From Bryobacterales bacterium (GTDB taxonomy: Bacteria > Acidobacteriota > Terriglobia > Bryobacterales > Bryobacteraceae): a stretch of 14,855 nt of DNA. The notes under the pieces are model-generated. The model made no database searches and was not told the DNA's origin. It was given only the letters and a program-made list of their open reading frames with translations. Each line of letters begins with the position of its first letter. Positions within the stretch are counted from its first letter, which is position 1. The stretch covers positions 1-14,855 of the forward strand of contig PKYZ01000146.1 of assembly GCA_003132865.1 (NCBI GenBank). The letters are read 5' to 3'. The position numbers and the translations under genes were made by a program. Shown here piece after piece: positions 11,795 to 14,855 of this stretch.

Positions 11795-13159
11795 GTGCCT
11801 AAGCCGCTGAGACCACCCAAGTCACTGAGACCGCCCAAGTCACCGAGACTGCCGAAACTGCCGAAGGCCATCGCCGATCTGAAGATAGTCCAGTGGGCGA
11901 TTGAGAAGCTGCTGCCCTATGCGCGCAACGCCCGCACCCACTCCGACCAGCAGATAGCGCAGGTGGCAGCCAGCATCGTCGAGTTCGGTTGGACCAACCC
12001 CATCCTGGTCGGTGAGGACGGCGTCGTGATTGCGGGCCACGCCCGGCTCGCGGCGGCGCGGCTGCTAAAGATGAGCGAGGTGCCCGTCATCGTCCTCGAC
12101 CACCTGACGCCAACGCAGCGCCGCGCCCTGGTGCTGGCCGACAATCGGCTGGCCCTAAGCGCGGGGTGGGATGAAGAGATGCTGCGCGTGGAGTTGGAGT
12201 CGTTGGAGGAGGACGGCTTCGACCTCGACCTGGTGGGCTTCACCGATGACGAGCTGGCCCACCTGCTCGCCGATCAGGACGCGGCTACCGAGGGCGAGGA
12301 CGATGTCCCCGAAACCCCAGACACACCCACCACGCTCCCCGGCGACCTGTGGCTGCTGGGCGGCCACAAAGGGCGTCCCGCGCACCGCGTACTGTGCGGC
12401 GACTCGACCGACAGCGACGCCACCACGCGCCTCCTGGCCGGTCAGAGACCGCCGTTTATCATGGCGACCGATCCGCCCTACGGCGTGGGCTTGACGCCGG
12501 AATGGCGCGAGCAGGTCGGGCTGAACCCCAGCACCCGGCAGGGCGGCAAGGTGTCGAACGATGATCGCGTGGACTGGTCCGCGGCTTACGCCCTATTTCC
12601 GGGCGATGTGGCCTACGTCTGGCACGCGGGCATCCATGCCGGTGAGGTGGCCACGAGCCTGAACGCCTGCGAGTTCCACATCCGCGCGCAGATCATCTGG
12701 AAGAAGCAACACTTCGCCATCTCGCGGGGGGCTTACCACTGGGGCCACGAGCCGTGCTGGTACGCGGTGCGCAAGGGCAAGCCCTCCCACTGGCGCGGCG
12801 ACCGGACCCAGTCCACGGTGTGGGAGGTCGCCAACCTGAATCCGTTTGGCGGTAACAGCGACAAGGAGAACGAGGTCACCGGGCACGGGACGCAGAAGCC
12901 GGTCGAGTTGATGCGGCGCCCGATACTGAATCACACCCAGGCCGGCGAGGCGGTGTACGACCCGTTCCTGGGTAGCGGTAGCAGCCTGATCGCGGCCGAG
13001 AGCACGCGCCGGGTGTGCTATGGCATCGACATCGACCCGAAGTACGTCGATGTAGCGGTGGTCAGATGGCAACGTTTCACAGGCCGGCAGGCGACTCTCG
13101 ACGGCGACGGGAGGACGTTTGACGAGGTCGCCAAGGAACGGAGGAAGGATGCGGCATGA
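11795..13159 (+). CDS. ParB-domain / DNA methyltransferase fusion, TDPPY type
   Basis: A 454-residue protein starting at GTG 11795 behind AAAGGAG. The first 24 residues are a Lys/Pro repeat (KPLRPPKSLRPPKSPRLPKL) encoded by an 18-bp tandem repeat. A ParB-like domain follows at about 30-120 (PYARNARTHSDQQIAQ, then VVIAGHARLAAARLL), very similar to the first fusion. The methyltransferase part has LPGDLWLLGGHKG, motif IV TDPPY (225-229), HGTQKPVELM (364-373), and an intact cofactor motif DPFLGSGSS (389-397). DPPY points to N6-adenine modification. The two neighbours thus carry different catalytic motifs on the same front domain, which suggests duplication followed by specialisation, or acquisition of two members of one family. 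It is probably an orphan phage or element enzyme. The stop overlaps an ATG (ATGA) leading toward a small helical protein that appears frameshifted. Confidence 0.92.
   Translation: MPKPLRPPKSLRPPKSPRLPKLPKAIADLKIVQWAIEKLLPYARNARTHSDQQIAQVAASIVEFGWTNPILVGEDGVVIAGHARLAAARLLKMSEVPVIVLDHLTPTQRRALVLADNRLALSAGWDEEMLRVELESLEEDGFDLDLVGFTDDELAHLLADQDAATEGEDDVPETPDTPTTLPGDLWLLGGHKGRPAHRVLCGDSTDSDATTRLLAGQRPPFIMATDPPYGVGLTPEWREQVGLNPSTRQGGKVSNDDRVDWSAAYALFPGDVAYVWHAGIHAGEVATSLNACEFHIRAQIIWKKQHFAISRGAYHWGHEPCWYAVRKGKPSHWRGDRTQSTVWEVANLNPFGGNSDKENEVTGHGTQKPVELMRRPILNHTQAGEAVYDPFLGSGSSLIAAESTRRVCYGIDIDPKYVDVAVVRWQRFTGRQATLDGDGRTFDEVAKERRKDAA
11807..11860 (+). repeat. 18-bp tandem repeat encoding the Lys/Pro N-terminus
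   Basis: Two units (11807-11824 and 11825-11842) of CTGAGACCACCCAAGTCA differ by one base; a third, more diverged unit follows at 11843-11860. It encodes LRPPKS twice and then PRLPKL. Copy-number change here would lengthen the basic tail without breaking the frame. Confidence 0.75.
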
Positions 13160-13342
13160 ATCGCCATCGAGCGGTGCCGCCTGGAGATTGCGGAATGCGA
13201 GGCGCTGCTCCGGGCCGGCCATCACGATGTGGAGGGCCTTTGCATGGCGCTGGCGGATTGGTCGGCGGAGTTGAGGCTATTGACGGACTTGATGTGGATG
13301 GGTAACCCCATTAAGCAAGAAGTTGGTGAGTCAAACCTATGA
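13156..13342 (+). pseudogene. Small helical protein gene with a probable frameshift at its start
   Basis: The ATG at 13156 overlaps the methyltransferase stop, but its own frame gives an unlikely glycine/arginine-rich peptide. From 13160, in a different frame, a clean helical protein is encoded: IAIERCRLEIAECEALLRAG, then VEGLCMALADWSAELRLLTD, ending at TGA 13340-13342. No usable start codon exists in that frame. Loss of two bases after ATGA (for example from an ATG-ACC-ATC-GCC start) would explain it; a sequencing error would too. The helical, acidic composition resembles short unnamed proteins that sit after such methyltransferases in phage-like regions. Family unknown. Confidence 0.5.
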
Positions 13343-13451
13343 ACTCAATGGATTAAGGCTGGATCGTGGTCGATGGAGAGGCGAGCCTAGAGCCGAAGCG
13401 TGAAATGGTTCCGGCCCGTAACTCACTGAAGTAAGGAGCGGACGATCAGGC

Positions 13452-13467
13452 TGCCTGCCCTCAGGCA
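13452..13467 (+). promoter_or_regulatory. Small hairpin in the leader of the peptidoglycan-binding gene
   Basis: TGCCTG and CAGGCA pair around a 4-base loop, 12 bases before the ribosome site. It may stabilise the mRNA end or be chance. Confidence 0.25.
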
Positions 13468-13479
13468 CGCCGACGACGC

Positions 13480-13485
13480 AGGAGG
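13480..13485 (+). promoter_or_regulatory. Strong ribosome binding site of the peptidoglycan-binding gene
   Basis: A perfect AGGAGG lies four bases before ATG 13490 and fixes the start. Confidence 0.7.
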
Positions 13486-13489
13486 TCCC

Positions 13490-14449
13490 ATGGCATTGCG
13501 AATTCTAAAAAAAGGTTGCAAAGGCGAGGATGTACGCGTTATCCAGAATGCGCTGAACCGGAATGGCGCGACTCTCGTTCCGGACGCCGATTTTGGCAAT
13601 CACACCCGCGACGCGGTAATCGCCTTTCAACAGCAACAGTACGCTCGGAACAAGCGATTTGGAGTGGATGGCGAGGTGGGTCCGCAGACACGGCGTGCCC
13701 TCTTCCCGCTGGTCGCGGTCTCGGTCAACGTATACGGGATGCGGCTGACCGGCCCTGGAAGCGGCTTACTCTCGCCACGCGGAAGGCCCGGCTTCGGATT
13801 GCCTCCTTTGACATTAAGCCCTCCTGTTCCACCGCAGCCCTCTCTGAATCTTAAGTTACCCCCGCTCACGCTGGGTACGCCGCGCTTAGAGAGGATTCCC
13901 GGCTTGCTGGAGCCTCTTGCCGTTCCCCCCATGCCGGCGGGCAGATCCATCATGGGCGCAGACTGGCAGCAGTTGGCCCAAACCCAGCGCCAGTTTACGG
14001 GCCTGTTCCGCGGACCCGTCGTTGACAGTTTCGCCGTCGGCATTCAAACGGTCTTCAACAAAAGCGATGACGACAACCACGTCGAGTTCACGACGGGCTG
14101 CTTGCTGCAAAGCCCGCTCGGCTTCCGGGACAGCCAGGGCAACAACTTCACGCTGGCCTGTTTTGCAAATGCTACGTGGGTGGACCCGATCCTTCACCTC
14201 GGCATGTTCCACTTGGCCAATCCGTACGCCCAACTGCAGGGACAGGGTAACCTGAGCGGACCGGTTCAGCCGACCGCTCAACTGGGGCTTTTTCCCGTGA
14301 ACATCAATGTTGATCTTAACGACGACGGCCTTCAACTCAATTTCTCCGGCGGTGCGGTCTGGAATCTGACGTTTGACGGCAACAGCATCACGAGCACCTG
14401 GGGCACGCAACTGGGTGTGGGACTGGTCGGGAGGTTCCGGCTGTTCTAA
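13490..14449 (+). CDS. Peptidoglycan-binding-domain protein with proline-rich linker and beta-rich C-terminus
   Basis: A 319-residue protein starting behind a perfect AGGAGG. Residues about 5-72 are a PG_binding_1 domain: LKKGCKGEDVRVIQNALNRN, then DADFGNHTRDAVIAFQQQQY and FGVDGEVGPQTRRALF. The G-x-D-V-x-x-LQ, F-G-x-x-T-x-x-AV-x-x-FQ and DG-x-(V/I)-G-x-x-T pattern is clear. A proline-rich linker at about 100-150 holds LPPLTL twice. The C-terminal 170 residues are beta-rich with alternating polar and hydrophobic residues (NVDLNDDGLQLNFSGGAVWN), ending in VGRFRLF; a terminal Phe recalls beta-barrel or lectin-like strands. There is no signal peptide, so export would need another route, for example lysis or an atypical secretion system. 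The neighbourhood is phage-derived on its left, so a lysis-related or virion-associated protein is possible, but no catalytic domain is seen. Domain call sure, role unsure. Confidence 0.8.
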   Translation: MALRILKKGCKGEDVRVIQNALNRNGATLVPDADFGNHTRDAVIAFQQQQYARNKRFGVDGEVGPQTRRALFPLVAVSVNVYGMRLTGPGSGLLSPRGRPGFGLPPLTLSPPVPPQPSLNLKLPPLTLGTPRLERIPGLLEPLAVPPMPAGRSIMGADWQQLAQTQRQFTGLFRGPVVDSFAVGIQTVFNKSDDDNHVEFTTGCLLQSPLGFRDSQGNNFTLACFANATWVDPILHLGMFHLANPYAQLQGQGNLSGPVQPTAQLGLFPVNINVDLNDDGLQLNFSGGAVWNLTFDGNSITSTWGTQLGVGLVGRFRLF

Positions 14450-14598
14450 ACGGAGGCCCGGATTTCGAGAGCAGCCCATACGACGGTCGCGCACCGGCAG
14501 GGGCCGCTGCCGATGGCACGCCTGAACGGTTCATGGAGTCGCCGCCGCAATGCCTGTTGCAACGCATTGAACTAATTCGCGGTGAGCACCGAGTTTGA
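14446..14598 (+). other. Coding-like short frame after the peptidoglycan-binding gene
   Basis: A frame starting over the previous stop reads GGPDFESSPYDGRAPAGAAA, then DGTPERFMESPPQCLLQRIE and LIRGEHRV before TGA. It is protein-like but has only an internal ATG near 14533. It may be a gene fragment or a chance opening; support is weak. Confidence 0.2.
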
Positions 14599-14621
14599 GA
14601 ATATGTCGCAGGCGTGCAGAA

Positions 14622-14660
14622 GCAAAAGCGCCGCCGGATCATCGAACCGGCGGCGGCTTT
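14622..14660 (-). terminator. Rho-independent terminator of the DUF3489 gene
   Basis: CGCCGCCGG (14629-14637) pairs perfectly with 14647-14655 around a nine-base loop. On the minus strand the stem is followed by C-TTTT-GCTTCT, a fair U-tract. It lies about 30 bp after the DUF3489 stop. Confidence 0.7.
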
Positions 14661-14685
14661 GTGGAGATGGCAGGTTGGGCGGTCC

Positions 14686-14855
14686 CTACTTGGCGATTCG
14701 GTAGACCCGCTCCCCGCCTTCGTTCTTCGACGACTCGATCTCAACCCCGTGCTTCTTCCCGGCGGTCGAGATGAAGCCCCGGACGCTGTGGGCCTGCCAC
14801 TCGGTCGCTTTCATGATCTCGGCCAGCGTTGCCCCCTTGGCCCGTCCGATCAGGC
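14686..14855 (-). CDS. DUF3489 family protein, C-terminal part
   Basis: Partial gene: it runs off the right edge and only the last 55 residues are seen, ending at TAG 14688-14686. The translation LIGRAKGATLAEIMKATEWQ then AHSVRGFISTAGKKHGVEIE and SSKNEGGERVYRIAK is the typical DUF3489 domain: GAT-(I/L)-xE-(I/L)-x-x-AT-x-WQ-x-H-(S/T)-VRG, then KK-x-G-(I/V), and finally an RVY-(R/K)-(I/L) strand. The fold looks like a winged helix, so DNA binding is likely, but no function is established. These small proteins often sit near phage or recombinase genes in Alphaproteobacteria and Planctomycetota. A rho-independent terminator follows. No start codon is inside the window, and a clear stop and terminator show this is the gene's real end. 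Confidence 0.85.
   Translation of the reverse strand, partial: LIGRAKGATLAEIMKATEWQAHSVRGFISTAGKKHGVEIESSKNEGGERVYRIAK

Noticed and set aside
10627..11871. Long minus-strand open frame (414 codons) over the first methyltransferase
   Set aside because: Exact antisense of a clear methyltransferase gene; its apparent repeats (LGGL) come from the 18-bp coding repeat on the plus strand.
12593..13225. Minus-strand open frame over the end of the second methyltransferase
   Set aside because: Antisense to conserved catalytic motifs and without family features.
1..14855. CRISPR array or complete insertion sequence
   Set aside because: No regularly spaced repeats of 23-40 bp and no intact transposase with terminal repeats were seen on either strand by eye.

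Overview
The window looks like accessory DNA from a G+C-rich soil or aquatic bacterium, most likely Planctomycetota or Acidobacteriota. The hints are a serine recombinase with its small downstream partner, a P4-type helicase locus with AlpA-like and XRE regulators, ParB-methyltransferase fusions, a DUF3489 protein and many small unknowns. There is no rRNA, tRNA or core gene to fix the taxon, so this is inference from family resemblance.

Left part (1-2240): the C-terminal end of a large serine recombinase runs off the left edge and overlaps a small partner gene by ATGA. Next come decayed transposase tails, then a minus-strand pair encoding a histone-fold-like small protein and a three-helix membrane protein. 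The last residues of the membrane protein are read from transposase remnant DNA. A gene-poor spacer follows.

Middle part (2240-7380): a perfect TATAAT box precedes a tightly overlapped trio (small HTH protein, unknown protein, ECF-like sigma factor). Convergent to it are a broken membrane/Mrr-like nuclease gene and an XRE regulator. The XRE gene is divergent from an AlpA/excisionase-like HTH gene, which leads into a P4/D5-type SF3 helicase lacking a primase domain. This is the core of an integrative or plasmid-like element. A large imperfect hairpin, a decayed coding frame and another transposase-tail remnant follow.

Right part (7380-14855): a lone proteasome-like (Ntn-hydrolase fold) protein stands as cargo after the remnant. 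From about 8500 to 13340 the DNA is more G+C-rich and carries what looks like part of a phage genome: small unknown proteins, a helix-hairpin-helix protein, two tandem ParB-DNA methyltransferase fusions with different catalytic motifs (TSPPY and TDPPY), and a small helical protein whose start appears frameshifted. No terminase, portal or capsid gene is present. A peptidoglycan-binding-domain protein with a proline-rich linker and a partial DUF3489 gene with its own terminator end the window.

Overall this reads as a mosaic of at least two mobile elements: a recombinase/SF3-helicase element and a phage-derived methyltransferase module. It carries cargo genes and visible decay. I see no CRISPR array and no complete IS. 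The most novel-looking pieces are the proteasome-like protein, the histone-fold/membrane pair, the sigma-factor trio inside a mobile element, and the duplicated ParB-methyltransferases with their repeat-bearing flanks.
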